Shown here piece by piece: positions 9,156 to 18,136 of a stretch of DNA of 64,000 bases. Every line of letters starts with the position of its first letter. The stretch's first letter is position 1. Origin of the DNA: Methylobacterium sp. CB376 (GTDB lineage: Bacteria > Pseudomonadota > Alphaproteobacteria > Rhizobiales > Beijerinckiaceae); contig NZ_CP121648.1 in NCBI RefSeq assembly GCF_029714205.1, forward strand, positions 1,550,001 through 1,614,000. The letters are read 5' to 3'. The notes beneath the pieces were generated by a model, which did not search any database, had not been told where the DNA came from, and saw nothing but the letters and a program-made list of their open reading frames with translations. The position numbers were made by a program, and so were the translations under genes.

Positions 9156-10051
9156 TGGAGGCGGTCCTGCCCGCGATCCGGCCGCGCCGCCGCCCGCGCC
9201 CCGGGAGCGCGGCCCGCGCCCTGGCGGTCGCCGGGGCCCTCGCGGCGCTCGGCCTCCTCGCGGTGCCGCGGGCGAGCCTCGGGCGCGCGCTCCTCGCCGC
9301 CGGCCTGCCCGGCCTCGCCGTGCGGGTCGCCGACGATCCGGGCTGGCGCGGCACGGCGCTCTACGCGGCCGGACGCTACCGGGAGGCCGCGGAGGCCTTC
9401 GGGCAGGCGCGGGGCCGCGCCGCCGCCTACAATCGCGGCAACGCGCTCGCCATGGCGGGCGACCTCGACGGGGCGCTCAAGGCCTACGAGGCCCTGCTCG
9501 CGCGCGACCCCGGCAACGAGGATGCCCGCGCCAATCGCGACCTCGTCGCCCGCCTCCTCGACGAGCACCTCACCCTCGGCCAGCAGGCGGCGGGCGAGGC
9601 CAATGCCCGCGCCGACCAGACCACGCGCTACGACGCCAAGGCCACCAGCGACGAGAACGACCCGGGCAACGCCTCCTTCGGCGAGGGGCTGGCCGGCAAC
9701 CGCGAGGCCTCGGCGGCGGCCGACGCGCCCGGCACCTCGAAGGCCTCGCGCACCGGCAAGGCCGAGCAGCGCGCCGTCGATCCCGGACGCGGGCGCGCGC
9801 GGGGATCGGCGAGCGACGCGGAGGGGGGCGGGCGCAGCGGCGCGGGCCTCGCCAGCGTCTCGCAGGTGGTCGAGCGGGAGGTCCGCCGCGTCTCGAAGAG
9901 CTTCGAGGCCAAGGAGATCCGCGCGGACCGGCACTGGCTCGCGACCATGACGGACGATCCGGGCCGCTTCCTCAAGCGCCGGCTCGAGGCCGAGCACCTG
10001 CGCCGCCAGGAGGCGGGCAGCGCCGTCCAGCCCGGGAGCAACCCGTGGTGA
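9155..10051 (+). CDS. TPR-repeat membrane protein (BatC-like)
   Basis: A 298-residue protein with an N-terminal hydrophobic segment (about residues 20-42) and two tetratricopeptide-like repeats at about 68-125 (GTALYAAGRYREAAEAFGQA, then YNRGNALAMAGDLDGALKAY). A long Ala/Gly/charged low-complexity region and a basic C-terminal helix follow. BatC proteins have the same anchor-plus-TPR design and are thought to scaffold the vWA pair. The start ATG shares one base with the BatB-like stop. Confidence 0.85.
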   Translation: MEAVLPAIRPRRRPRPGSAARALAVAGALAALGLLAVPRASLGRALLAAGLPGLAVRVADDPGWRGTALYAAGRYREAAEAFGQARGRAAAYNRGNALAMAGDLDGALKAYEALLARDPGNEDARANRDLVARLLDEHLTLGQQAAGEANARADQTTRYDAKATSDENDPGNASFGEGLAGNREASAAADAPGTSKASRTGKAEQRAVDPGRGRARGSASDAEGGGRSGAGLASVSQVVEREVRRVSKSFEAKEIRADRHWLATMTDDPGRFLKRRLEAEHLRRQEAGSAVQPGSNPW

Positions 10052-11388
10052 AAATGGTTAGCCGCGAAACTTATCTCGCGCAGGACGCGCTCGCCGGTCG
10101 GGGAACGCCGCGCCGCGCCGCAGGGGAACGGCGCCGGAGAGCGAGTTTGAGCCGGCTAATAAACGCGGCTGAGCGCGCGGCCGGCCTCGTGCTCGCGCTG
10201 CTGCTCGCCGGCCCGGCCCTGGCCCTCGACCCGGGCGACCTCACCCTCACGGTGACGCCCGAGACCGGCGGGAACGCCGCGCCTTTTCCGCGCGAGATGG
10301 TGCTCCTGCACATCCGCGGCACCTACCGCGCCCAGATCACCCTGGAGGATCTGCGCCAGCCCCCGCTGCAGAATTTCAGCTGGACCCAGCTCGGCCGCGA
10401 CCGCTGGTTCAAGACCAGCATCGACGGCCAGGAGGCGCGCGGCTTCGAGCGGGTCGTGGCGGTGTTCCCCCAGCGCCCGGGCCTCTTCACCATCGAGCCC
10501 TTCGTGCATCACCTCACCCTCGTGGACGGCGGCGGGCGGCGGGTGGTCGACGTGCCCTCGGCGCCGGTCCCGATCGAGGTGAAGCCCTGGACGGGGCCGG
10601 GCGGACCCGACCAGAAGGACCCCTGGTGGCTGCCCGCCTCGGCGGTGGCGGTGACGGACGTGTGGAACCCCGAGCCCGAGACCCTCCGGGTGGGCGAATC
10701 CGCCCGCCGCACCGTGATCATCGAGGCGCGGGGCATGACCGGCGACGGGCTCCCGCCGCGCCCGATCATGCGCAGCCGGGGCGTGCTGACCTTCGCGGGC
10801 CCGACCGAGCGCCAGACCTTCATCACGCCCACCGGGCCGGTGAGCCGCGCCACCTACCAGTGGGACGTGCGCCCCGGCGTGGCCGAGCCGGTCACGCTCG
10901 CGGAGATCCGCGTTCCCTGGTTCGACACCGCGTCGCGCACCATGCGCGAGGCCGAGATTCCCGCCCGCATCGTCGGGAGCCGCGCCCGGGCGGAGCCCGA
11001 CGAGGCCGACCTGCCGCCGCCCCGCTCCGCCTGGACGGCCGCGCTCGCCGGCACCCTCGCCTTCGGTCTCGGCGCGCTGTTGTTTGCCGGCTTCTTTTCG
11101 CGATCGGATCCCCGCGCCGCGACGCTGCGGGGCCTGAGGCGGGCCGCGCGGCGCGGCGACGCGCCGGCGTTCCGGGCATGCCTCGCCCGGACCGACGCGG
11201 CGCTCGCCGCGCATTGGCGGCGCGATCCCGCCACGGCCGGCCTCCTCGCTTCCCTCGACCGGGCCCTGTTCGGGCCGGGGGCGGAGGCGCCGCCCGACCT
11301 GCGGGCGCTGGTGCCGGCGCTCGGGCGCAGCCGACCCCCGCCGCCGGCGTCGCCCGATCCCCTCGCCCGCCTCGACGGCGCCCGCTGA
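10048..11388 (+). CDS. BatD-like exported protein
   Basis: About 446 residues from the GTG that overlaps the TPR gene stop by 4 bp (GTGA). An ATG two codons later and a TTG at 10147, just before the signal sequence, are alternatives. The hydrophobic signal (AAGLVLALLLAGPALALD) begins about 45 residues in, so a later start is quite possible. The mature part has beta-rich BatD-type domains (LTVTPETGGNAAPFPREMVL, IEARGMTGDGLPP) and one C-terminal span at about residues 330-350, followed by a cytosolic tail. It closes the Bat operon. The family is supported by layout and context. Confidence 0.82.
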   Translation: MKMVSRETYLAQDALAGRGTPRRAAGERRRRASLSRLINAAERAAGLVLALLLAGPALALDPGDLTLTVTPETGGNAAPFPREMVLLHIRGTYRAQITLEDLRQPPLQNFSWTQLGRDRWFKTSIDGQEARGFERVVAVFPQRPGLFTIEPFVHHLTLVDGGGRRVVDVPSAPVPIEVKPWTGPGGPDQKDPWWLPASAVAVTDVWNPEPETLRVGESARRTVIIEARGMTGDGLPPRPIMRSRGVLTFAGPTERQTFITPTGPVSRATYQWDVRPGVAEPVTLAEIRVPWFDTASRTMREAEIPARIVGSRARAEPDEADLPPPRSAWTAALAGTLAFGLGALLFAGFFSRSDPRAATLRGLRRAARRGDAPAFRACLARTDAALAAHWRRDPATAGLLASLDRALFGPGAEAPPDLRALVPALGRSRPPPPASPDPLARLDGAR

Positions 11389-11474
11389 CGGCCCCGGTTC
11401 GGCCACCGCGCCTGCACGGAACGGCCAAGGTTGCGCGGCAGCCTGTCGCCGTAACGGCCAGACGGAGCACCCGC

Positions 11475-12344
11475 ATGCCCTGCCTCACCCGCCGCGCCGC
11501 CCTGATCGGCTTTCTCCTCCTGCCCCGGGCGCTGCGGGCCGCCGAGGGCCCCGGCGAGGCCGTGGCGCGCCTCGCGGCGCTCGAACGCCACGATGGCGGG
11601 CGGCTCGGCGTCACCGTCCGGGACACCGGGACGGGCCGGATCCTGTCCTACCGGGCCGACGAGCGCTTCCCCCTCTGCAGCACCTTCAAGGCCGTCGCCG
11701 CCGCGGCGGTGCTGGCCCGGGTCGACCGGGGCGAGGAGAGCCTGGACCGGCGCATGGCCTACGGTCCCGAGGACCTCGACGCCTACGCGCCGGAGACCCG
11801 CCGGCGCGTCGGCGAGGGCGGCATCGACCTGCGGGCGGCCTGCGCGGCGGCGGTGATCTGGAGCGACAACACGGCCGCCAACCTGATGCTGCGGGCCCTC
11901 GGCGGCCCGGAGGCCGTCACGGCCTTCGCCCGCGCGCAGGGCGACGCGGTCACCCGCCTCGACCGCACGGAGCCGAGCCTCAACACGGCGATCCCGGGCG
12001 ATCCGCGCGACACGACCAGCCCCGCCGCCATGGCGGCGCTGATGGAGCGCATCCTGGTCGGGCCGGTGCTCTCGGCCGAGAGCCGCGCGCTCCTCCTCGG
12101 CTGGATGACGCAGAGCCCGACCGGCGCCGAGCGCCTGCGCGCCGGGCTCAGCCCCGGCTGGCAGGTGGCCGACAAGACCGGCACCGGCGCGAACGGCACC
12201 GCCAACGTGGTGGCGCTGGTGCGCCGGCCCGGCGGCGCGCCGCTCGTGGCGAGCGTCTACCTCACCCAATCCCCCGCCCCGGCGGAGGCGCGCAACGGGC
12301 TCCACGCCGAGGTCGGCCGGCTCGTCGCGCGCACCTTCGCCTGA
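11475..12344 (+). CDS. bla: class A beta-lactamase
   Basis: A 289-residue serine beta-lactamase with every catalytic motif: STFK (nucleophile Ser and Lys), SDN, EPSLN (general-base Glu) and KTG. The N-terminus TRRAALIGFLLLPRALRAAE is an export signal whose two arginines suggest the Tat route, as for many class A enzymes of this group. It hydrolyses penicillins and some cephalosporins in the periplasm; the substrate range cannot be read from sequence. No AmpR-type regulator is adjacent, so expression is probably constitutive. It stands alone, 86 bp after the Bat operon. Confidence 0.95.
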   Translation: MPCLTRRAALIGFLLLPRALRAAEGPGEAVARLAALERHDGGRLGVTVRDTGTGRILSYRADERFPLCSTFKAVAAAAVLARVDRGEESLDRRMAYGPEDLDAYAPETRRRVGEGGIDLRAACAAAVIWSDNTAANLMLRALGGPEAVTAFARAQGDAVTRLDRTEPSLNTAIPGDPRDTTSPAAMAALMERILVGPVLSAESRALLLGWMTQSPTGAERLRAGLSPGWQVADKTGTGANGTANVVALVRRPGGAPLVASVYLTQSPAPAEARNGLHAEVGRLVARTFA

Positions 12345-12440
12345 TCCCGCCGCGCGATCGCCGCGAACACGAGCGGATGTTCGAGACCGACACCCCCAAT
12401 ACCCGCCCGCCTCCGAGACCACCCGCCGCCAAGACCGCCG

Positions 12441-12941
12441 ATGTCCAAGACCACCCGCGCCACCCTGGCCCTCGCGAGGGCGTCCGTGCCGCACGGCCTC
12501 CGCGCCTACGCCTACGATCCCGACGCGCCGCGCATCGGCCTGCAGGCGGCGGAGGCGCTCGGCGTCGCGCCCGAGCGGGTGCTGAAGACGCTGATGGCCC
12601 AGGTCGACGGCAAGCCGGTCTGCGTGCTGGTGCCCTCGGACCGCGAGGTCTCCCTGAAGAAGCTCGCCGCGGCCTGCGCCGGCAAGGCGGCCGCCATGAT
12701 GCGCCCCGCCGAGGCGGAGCGCCTGACCGGGTACCATGTCGGGGGCATCTCGCCCCTCGGCCAGAAGCGCCCCGTCCTGACCCTGGTGGAGGAGCAGGCC
12801 CTGCGCCACGAGCGGGTCTTCGTGAATGGCGGCCAGCGCGGCCTGCAGATCGAGATCGCCCCCGGCGACCTCGTGGCGGTGCTCGGCGCGCGCTCGGCCG
12901 CGCTCGTCGCCGCGGCCGAGGAGCCGGCGACGAAGCGTTAA
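12441..12941 (+). CDS. ybaK: YbaK-type Cys-tRNA(Pro)/aminoacyl-tRNA deacylase
   Basis: A 166-residue single-domain protein of the YbaK/EbsC family, which hydrolyses Cys mischarged on tRNA(Pro) in trans. Family signatures are the invariant Lys in VLKTLMAQVDGK, SLKKLAAACAGKAAAMM and GGISPLGQKRP. The length matches the family. It is a free-standing editing factor in the cytosol. The stop is followed 44 bp later by an unrelated small exported protein gene. Confidence 0.93.
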   Translation: MSKTTRATLALARASVPHGLRAYAYDPDAPRIGLQAAEALGVAPERVLKTLMAQVDGKPVCVLVPSDREVSLKKLAAACAGKAAAMMRPAEAERLTGYHVGGISPLGQKRPVLTLVEEQALRHERVFVNGGQRGLQIEIAPGDLVAVLGARSAALVAAAEEPATKR

Positions 12942-12985
12942 CCCTGCGCGCGCAGGCTGCCGCCTCGCGGGCGGAGGAGGAATCG

Positions 12986-13327
12986 GTGAACGAACGGGGC
13001 GGATCCGCGAAGGCGGGCCACGCGGTCGCGCTCGGGCTCCTGGTCGGCCTCGCCCTGCCGGCGGGGGCGGCCGATCTCGCCGAACCGGCCTATCAGGCCG
13101 AGATCCGGTATTTTCCCTACGGCGACGACGGGGTGGTGCGGCGCGCCGCTCCGCCCCGGGTCGTGCTGGCCTGCCCGCCGGGGGCGGGCGTCACGCCGAC
13201 GAATGGGCCGCTCGATCCGAGCTACGTCGGCTCGTCCCTCGGCCTCGGCAAGCCGAGCTATTACGGCCTGACCCCGCCACCGGGGGTGGACGACCCGTAC
13301 GGGCGGCGCCTCCGCGCCTGCCCGTGA
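12986..13327 (+). CDS. small exported protein of unknown function
   Basis: A 113-residue protein from a GTG preceded by a strong ribosome site (GGAGGAGG). A signal peptide ends at about residue 29 (LLVGLALPAGAAD). The mature 85 residues are rich in Gly, Pro and Tyr (VRRAAPPRVVLACPPGAGV, LGLGKPSYYGLTPPPG) and carry two cysteines that could pair. I do not recognise the family. It converges on the SCO1 gene. Confidence 0.65.
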   Translation: MNERGGSAKAGHAVALGLLVGLALPAGAADLAEPAYQAEIRYFPYGDDGVVRRAAPPRVVLACPPGAGVTPTNGPLDPSYVGSSLGLGKPSYYGLTPPPGVDDPYGRRLRACP

Positions 13328-13356
13328 GGGTCGGCGGGGTCACTCCTGCCGTGCGG

Positions 13357-13989
13357 TCACGGTCCGGCCTTGGCGAGCACGCGGGCGAGGCGGGCGGCGA
13401 GGGCCTCCGGCTCCGTCCCGACCGCGACCCGGTCGACGATCAGGCCGTTCTCGTCCACCAGCAGCACGGCGGCGCTGTGCGCGTAGGTGAAGTCGCCCCC
13501 GGGCAGGGCGACGCGCTCGGCCGTGATACCGAAGCCCTCGATGGCCTCGTCGATCGCCGGACGCTCGCCGGTGAGCGCGACGATGCGCGGATCGAACCCC
13601 GTCATGTAGGCGGCGAGCGCGGCCGGCGTGTCGCGCTCGGGATCGACGGTGACGAAGTAGATCCGCAGCTCGGGGTCGGGGACGGCCCGCAGCGCGAGGC
13701 TGAGCTGGGCCAGCGTCGTCGGGCAGATGTCGGGGCAGTGGGTGAAGCCGAAGAACAGCCCGTAGGGCCGTCCCGTCAGGGCCTCCGACTCCACGCTCCG
13801 GCCGGACGGGTCCCGCAGCGCGAAGTGGCCGGCGAGCGGGCTGGCCGGAGGCGCGGCGCGGAGCGCGGGGCGGGCCGGGATCTCGGTCGCGGAGCCGGGC
13901 GCCGCCATCGCGCCGAGGAGCAGCGCGAGGGCCGCGACGCGGCGGGCGCGGCGCCGGATGGGGTGGGGTTGCGCGCCGGTCAGGGGCAT
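13357..13989 (-). CDS. SCO1/SenC-family copper chaperone
   Basis: A 210-residue periplasmic thioredoxin-fold protein with an N-terminal signal or anchor (about residues 15-33). The copper-binding CPDIC motif (GFTHCPDICPTTLAQ) and the distal His in FTYAHSA are present. SCO proteins deliver Cu(I) to cytochrome oxidase CuA or other copper enzymes. No cytochrome oxidase genes are nearby. It is the last gene of a minus-strand set that begins with a galactose-oxidase-type copper enzyme, and it overlaps the small exported protein gene upstream by 10 bp. This suggests a role in loading that oxidase; that role is inference. Confidence 0.92.
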   Translation of the reverse strand: MPLTGAQPHPIRRRARRVAALALLLGAMAAPGSATEIPARPALRAAPPASPLAGHFALRDPSGRSVESEALTGRPYGLFFGFTHCPDICPTTLAQLSLALRAVPDPELRIYFVTVDPERDTPAALAAYMTGFDPRIVALTGERPAIDEAIEGFGITAERVALPGGDFTYAHSAAVLLVDENGLIVDRVAVGTEPEALAARLARVLAKAGP

Positions 13990-14261
13990 TCGTCGCCGCT
14001 CCAGGTGTAGCCGCCCTTCGCCTCCCGGGCGATCGCCGCGCAGACGCTCTCCGGGACGGAATCCGTGCAGGTGCGCCCGCCGACCTGGTCCCTGACGCGG
14101 CAGGCTCCGACGGCCGGCGCGGGCGGCTGCGCCGCCGTCCCGGGCGACTGCGACGCCGTCCCGGTCGCGGCCCGATCCGGCCGGGCCTGTTGCGCGCGGG
14201 CGACGCCCGCGGGAGCCAGCGCGAGCAGGGCTGCCGCGGCGATCCTGGCGATTCTCGACAT
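13980..14261 (-). CDS. small exported Cys-containing protein
   Basis: A 93-residue protein with a signal peptide ending at about residue 23 (APAGVARAQ), a Pro/Ala-rich linker and a short C-terminal domain with four cysteines (ACRVRD, TCTDS, VCAAI, DECP). It lies between the copper oxidase gene (28 bp upstream) and the SCO1 gene (10-bp overlap), all on the minus strand. The spacing implies one operon. The function is unknown; the cysteines could form two disulphides or bind metal. Confidence 0.7.
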   Translation of the reverse strand: MSRIARIAAAALLALAPAGVARAQQARPDRAATGTASQSPGTAAQPPAPAVGACRVRDQVGGRTCTDSVPESVCAAIAREAKGGYTWSGDECP

Positions 14262-14289
14262 GGTGCGCTCTCCGCTTCGGAGCCGGCGG

Positions 14290-17200
14290 TTACCGGATCC
14301 ACACGACCTTCGCGACGCTCGGCACGCCGTTGCCGTCCAGCGCGAACAGCATCCAGGTGCCCGGCAGCAGGATCCCGGGATCGGCCGGCAGGGCCAGCTG
14401 GTAGGTGGTGCCGCTCGCGGCGGCGATGGCGAGGGGCACCCGGCGCTGGTCGTTGTTGGTCGAGTGCGTGACGCTGCCCAGCCGGACCAGGGCGAAGGCG
14501 GCCACGGCGCGGTCGGTCGCGACGGCGATCGTGCTGCCGAGGCCGGCGCTGGCCGGGGCCCGGGTGAGGACGGGCCGGCTCGCCGGGTTGCCCCGAGCGT
14601 CGAACAGGTAGGGCGGGGACAGGATCTCGAAGTTGAGGTGGTCGGCGCCGCCGCAGCCGCCGCACAGCCCGCCGCCGCCGAACAGCACCCGTCCGTCGAG
14701 GAGCAGCATGCCGATGCTGTGGTAGTTGCGCGGCACGGCCATGGGGGCGAGCCGCCGGACCTTGCCGGTCCGCGGGGACCAGATCTCCGGCATCATCACC
14801 GGCAGGTTGTCGGTGAACTGGGCCGCCACGTTCTGGCCGCCCGCGGTCACCACGTCGCCGTCGGGCAGGACGACGCTGTTCGCGTAGGCCCGCGCGAACA
14901 GCATCGGGGCCGCCTCGGCGAGGCCGACCGCGCCGTTCGGTCCGGCGCTGATGTCGATCGTGAAGGCGCTGTCGAGGGCGGGCGCGCCCGTATAGGCGGG
15001 GGCGCCGCCGGCCTTGTAGATCTTGCCGACGTCGTACAGCGTGGCGGTGCCGTTCACCGCGAAGAGGTCGTTGCCGCGCCGGCCGGCGAACCGCATCGTG
15101 CCGTCCCCGGCGGTGTCGATCCAGTGCATGTCCGTGCTCGGCCCGGCGTGGAAGACCGCCCCGTTGGAACTGGCGAACAGCCAGAAATGCGTGTCGCCGG
15201 GATAGATCGCGACGCTCGGATCGGCCGCCGCGTTGCCCTTCACGTTGCGCAGGACCCGCCAGCGATTCGCCGCGGCCGACCAGATCTCGCCGTCCTTGCC
15301 GCCCGCGCCGCCGGACCACGAGCCGCCGAACGTGAAGGATTCGCCGGTCGAGAGCGTGGTGCTCGCGTTGTAGCCGCGGGTGATGGTCATGTCGGCCACG
15401 CGGGTCCAGGAATTGGCGGCCGGATCGTAGATCGTCGCGAGGCCGGCCGAGATGCCGCCGGTGATCAGGATGCGGCCGTCCGGCAGCACGTTGGTGCCGG
15501 GACAGAACATGTCGTGGCCGGTCTGGGCGATGTAGGTGTCGGTCGCGCGGTCGGTGGCCGGGTCGTAGAGCGTCGTCCAGGTTCCGTTGCCGGAGCCGAA
15601 GCTGGTGCGCTGCTCGGCGGCCCAGAACAGGAGCTTGCCGTTGGGCAGCACCGCGCCGGCGACCGGGACGATGCCGATCTCGCGCGGGGCGGTCCAGGCG
15701 GAGGGCGCGCGGCCCTCCGGCCCGAGGATCGTCCAGCGCTGCGGATCGTTCGCGTCGCAATCCCACTGGAGGATGGCGCTGCCGGAAGTGCGGTTGCCGT
15801 TCGGCCCCGTCGGGGTCAAGCAGCGGCCCGAATGCATCGCGACGATCTCGGTCCAGCGGTCGATCCGGCGCAGGCGGAACAGGGCGTTCGGCGCCGCGGA
15901 GCAGCCCTGCGGCACGACGCGGGCGCCGTTGCCCATGCCGGCATTCTCGACGGCGAGGCACTGGCCGGTCAGGTCGCTCCTGATCTGGTAGCCGCCCGAG
16001 GTCGGCACGAAGGTCCAGGTCTGGCTCGCCTGATCCCGGCAGATCTGCTGGGCCACGCCGCCGCCGCCGGCATCGACGCAATTGCCCGAGCGGCGGTTGA
16101 TGAGGATCGAGGCGCCGGTCGGCGCGGGTTCTCCGGGCGGCGGGCCGCCGCCCGTCTGCCCGCCCCCGGTCCCCGGACCGGTTCCGGGATCGGCATCGCC
16201 GCCCGGCACGCTGCAGCGCAGGGTGTAGACGACGTTGCGGCCGGGCGCGCCGGCATCGCCCCAGACGTCCTGCCGGCCGCCGGCGCTGGCGCAATCGCCC
16301 GCGATCTGGACCGCCCGCTCGCCCGGCGTGTCGCTGTAGACCAGGACGGGCGCGCCGTTGCGCGACTTGTCGCCGTTGGCCCAGATGCGCAGGCCCACGC
16401 CCCAGCGCCCGCCCGCCGGCACGCCGAACGGCTGCGAGGGCAGGTTCAGGCCCGGCGTTCCGATGCCGAAATTGTAGCTGGCGACCGTCGTCTGCGCGCC
16501 GACAGTGCCGTCGGGGTTGCGGATGAACAGGAACACGTCCTTGGCGTACCAGCCGTTGATCTCGGTCGGCGTCAGCGTCACCGCGAGGGCTTGCGGCGTC
16601 CCGGGATCCGTCCCGGGCGATGCGGCGGTGCAGCTGACGGAATAGACGATGTTCTGCCCCGGAGCGGCGGCGTCACCCCAGAGGTCCTGGCGATTCCCGA
16701 ACCGGCAATCGCCCGAACTCTGGAAGGGGCGCTGGCCGGGCGCGTCGCTGAAGTACAGGACCGGCGGCCCGTTGCGCGACTTGTCGCCATTGGGCCAGAC
16801 CCGCAGGCCGAAGCCCCAGCTCGCCGTCGCGACCGGCAGCGCGATCGGCCGCGACGGCAGGTTCATCCCGGCCGTCTGTCGCCCGAAATCGTAGGTGACG
16901 AGGTCGGTCTGGGCGATGACGGCGCCCGCGGCGTCGCGGGCGAACAGGAAAAGGTCCTTGGCGTACCAGCCATTCGCCGCCGTGAGCGTGATCGACACCC
17001 GCGTGCCCGGCGCGCCGGTGCCGCCCCCCTCGGCGCTCGCCCCGGCGGCGAAGGTCTGGTGGGTGCCGCCCGAGCAATCCCACTGGATCAGCTTCGTCCC
17101 GGCTGTCGCGAAGCCGCCGTAGACGTCGAGGCATTTGCCCGAATAGGCCGCCACGAGGCGCACCCCGCCGCCCTGGGCCTGGGCGGACCAGATCTGCTGC

Positions 17201-17553
17201 GTGACCGGGAGGCAGCGGATCTGCCAGACCGCGCTGCCGCCGCTGCGCGACATCTGCGAATCCAGGCACAGGCCCGTCGCCTGGTTGACGAGGTTGAACC
17301 CGCCGCCCGCCGGCCGGATCTGCCACGTCTGATCGGCGCCCCCGGTGCAGGGCTGCTGCTCGATCTGCACCGCCTCGGCCGGGTTGCCGCCCGGAACCGT
17401 CAGGCACATCCCGGAATGCAGGGCCCTGATCGGCCCCGACCCGGTGCGCGCGGCGAAGCTGATCTCCGCGGCCGCGGGCGAGGCCGCGAGCGCGAGGAGC
17501 ACCAGGATCATCGCCCGGGGCACGGAGCGTTCTCGGCGGGACGGACGTCTCAT
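14290..17553 (-). CDS. galactose-oxidase-type radical copper oxidase with lectin domains
   Basis: A secreted enzyme of about 1087 residues. In order: signal peptide to about 29; ricin-type beta-trefoil 33-170; two tandem copies of a carbohydrate-binding-like domain (about 184-308 and 324-447, each with GWYAKD, WG.GLR and DKSRNG); a second ricin trefoil 481-609; a Kelch propeller 622-990; and a C-terminal E-set domain. All fungal galactose oxidase active-site residues have counterparts: the cross-link Cys (FCPG, ~684), Tyr (TRGYNAS, ~728), stacking Trp (GGSWSGG, ~746), the Tyr-His pair (NYHS, ~944-945) and His (GSVTHS, ~1030). It should oxidise a primary alcohol to aldehyde with H2O2 release; the substrate is unknown. 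ATGs at 17565, 17571 and 17592 are alternative starts. Confidence 0.9.
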   Translation of the reverse strand: MRRPSRRERSVPRAMILVLLALAASPAAAEISFAARTGSGPIRALHSGMCLTVPGGNPAEAVQIEQQPCTGGADQTWQIRPAGGGFNLVNQATGLCLDSQMSRSGGSAVWQIRCLPVTQQIWSAQAQGGGVRLVAAYSGKCLDVYGGFATAGTKLIQWDCSGGTHQTFAAGASAEGGGTGAPGTRVSITLTAANGWYAKDLFLFARDAAGAVIAQTDLVTYDFGRQTAGMNLPSRPIALPVATASWGFGLRVWPNGDKSRNGPPVLYFSDAPGQRPFQSSGDCRFGNRQDLWGDAAAPGQNIVYSVSCTAASPGTDPGTPQALAVTLTPTEINGWYAKDVFLFIRNPDGTVGAQTTVASYNFGIGTPGLNLPSQPFGVPAGGRWGVGLRIWANGDKSRNGAPVLVYSDTPGERAVQIAGDCASAGGRQDVWGDAGAPGRNVVYTLRCSVPGGDADPGTGPGTGGGQTGGGPPPGEPAPTGASILINRRSGNCVDAGGGGVAQQICRDQASQTWTFVPTSGGYQIRSDLTGQCLAVENAGMGNGARVVPQGCSAAPNALFRLRRIDRWTEIVAMHSGRCLTPTGPNGNRTSGSAILQWDCDANDPQRWTILGPEGRAPSAWTAPREIGIVPVAGAVLPNGKLLFWAAEQRTSFGSGNGTWTTLYDPATDRATDTYIAQTGHDMFCPGTNVLPDGRILITGGISAGLATIYDPAANSWTRVADMTITRGYNASTTLSTGESFTFGGSWSGGAGGKDGEIWSAAANRWRVLRNVKGNAAADPSVAIYPGDTHFWLFASSNGAVFHAGPSTDMHWIDTAGDGTMRFAGRRGNDLFAVNGTATLYDVGKIYKAGGAPAYTGAPALDSAFTIDISAGPNGAVGLAEAAPMLFARAYANSVVLPDGDVVTAGGQNVAAQFTDNLPVMMPEIWSPRTGKVRRLAPMAVPRNYHSIGMLLLDGRVLFGGGGLCGGCGGADHLNFEILSPPYLFDARGNPASRPVLTRAPASAGLGSTIAVATDRAVAAFALVRLGSVTHSTNNDQRRVPLAIAAASGTTYQLALPADPGILLPGTWMLFALDGNGVPSVAKVVWIR

Positions 17554-18136
17554 GGCCGGCGGCATTCCCATCAGCGAGGAGGATCGGCTCATCGAACCTC
17601 GGGACAGACGCGCCGCGAGGCGCCCCGTGGCCAGGTGAGAAACGGCATTCCGGCGACGATTCGAGAGCATGGCGGCGTGATACGACGTCATCGGTAAAAT
17701 TTTCCCCAAGGTCAATCGGCGCTGATCGGTCCGCATGGGGTCGCCGCGCCGCCTCATCCGATCCCGTCATTCCGTGAATATTTCTCAGGCCGACTCAGTC
17801 GTACCGAAACATCCGGCCGCAACGGCTTTTGCAAAGCGCCTCATGGCGCCGCGCCGCGGCCCGACCGCCCAGTCCATCCCCGATCGGAGAGCCGGATCAC
17901 CTCTCACGGGCTGGGCTCCCGACTTCCGGACGGGCCGGGCGGGCGCGATCTCTGCCGTTTCATCAGGATGAATGGCGCGGCGCCGATCGCGACCGGCGCG
18001 GACGGCACGCGACGCCCCCTCGCCGCGCGGCCGGCGGCCGGGGCGGGTGCGGGGCGGGACCCGAGGCCGGGGGCTCCCGCGCGTTTCGTCCGGAAATGCT
18101 CTAGGGTCCCAGCCGAATCGACCCCGGAGCCCCGCG
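17554..18136. other. divergent intergenic region, copper oxidase / panC
   Basis: A 583-bp gap between two divergently transcribed genes. The part around 17690-17830 is AT-richer (for example GGTAAAATTTTCCCC and TGAATATTTCTCAGG) and probably contains the oxidase promoter. The part nearest panC is very GC-rich. I see no supported coding sequence. Confidence 0.4.

Noticed and set aside
4808..11388. Calling the MoxR-Bat operon the methanol dehydrogenase mxa cluster
   Set aside because: The catalytic genes mxaF, mxaJ, mxaG and mxaI are absent, and the same gene order is common in general Bat operons.
14065..17697. A 1210-codon plus-strand frame opposite the copper oxidase
   Set aside because: It has no recognisable motif, while the opposite strand has intact catalytic and lectin motifs.
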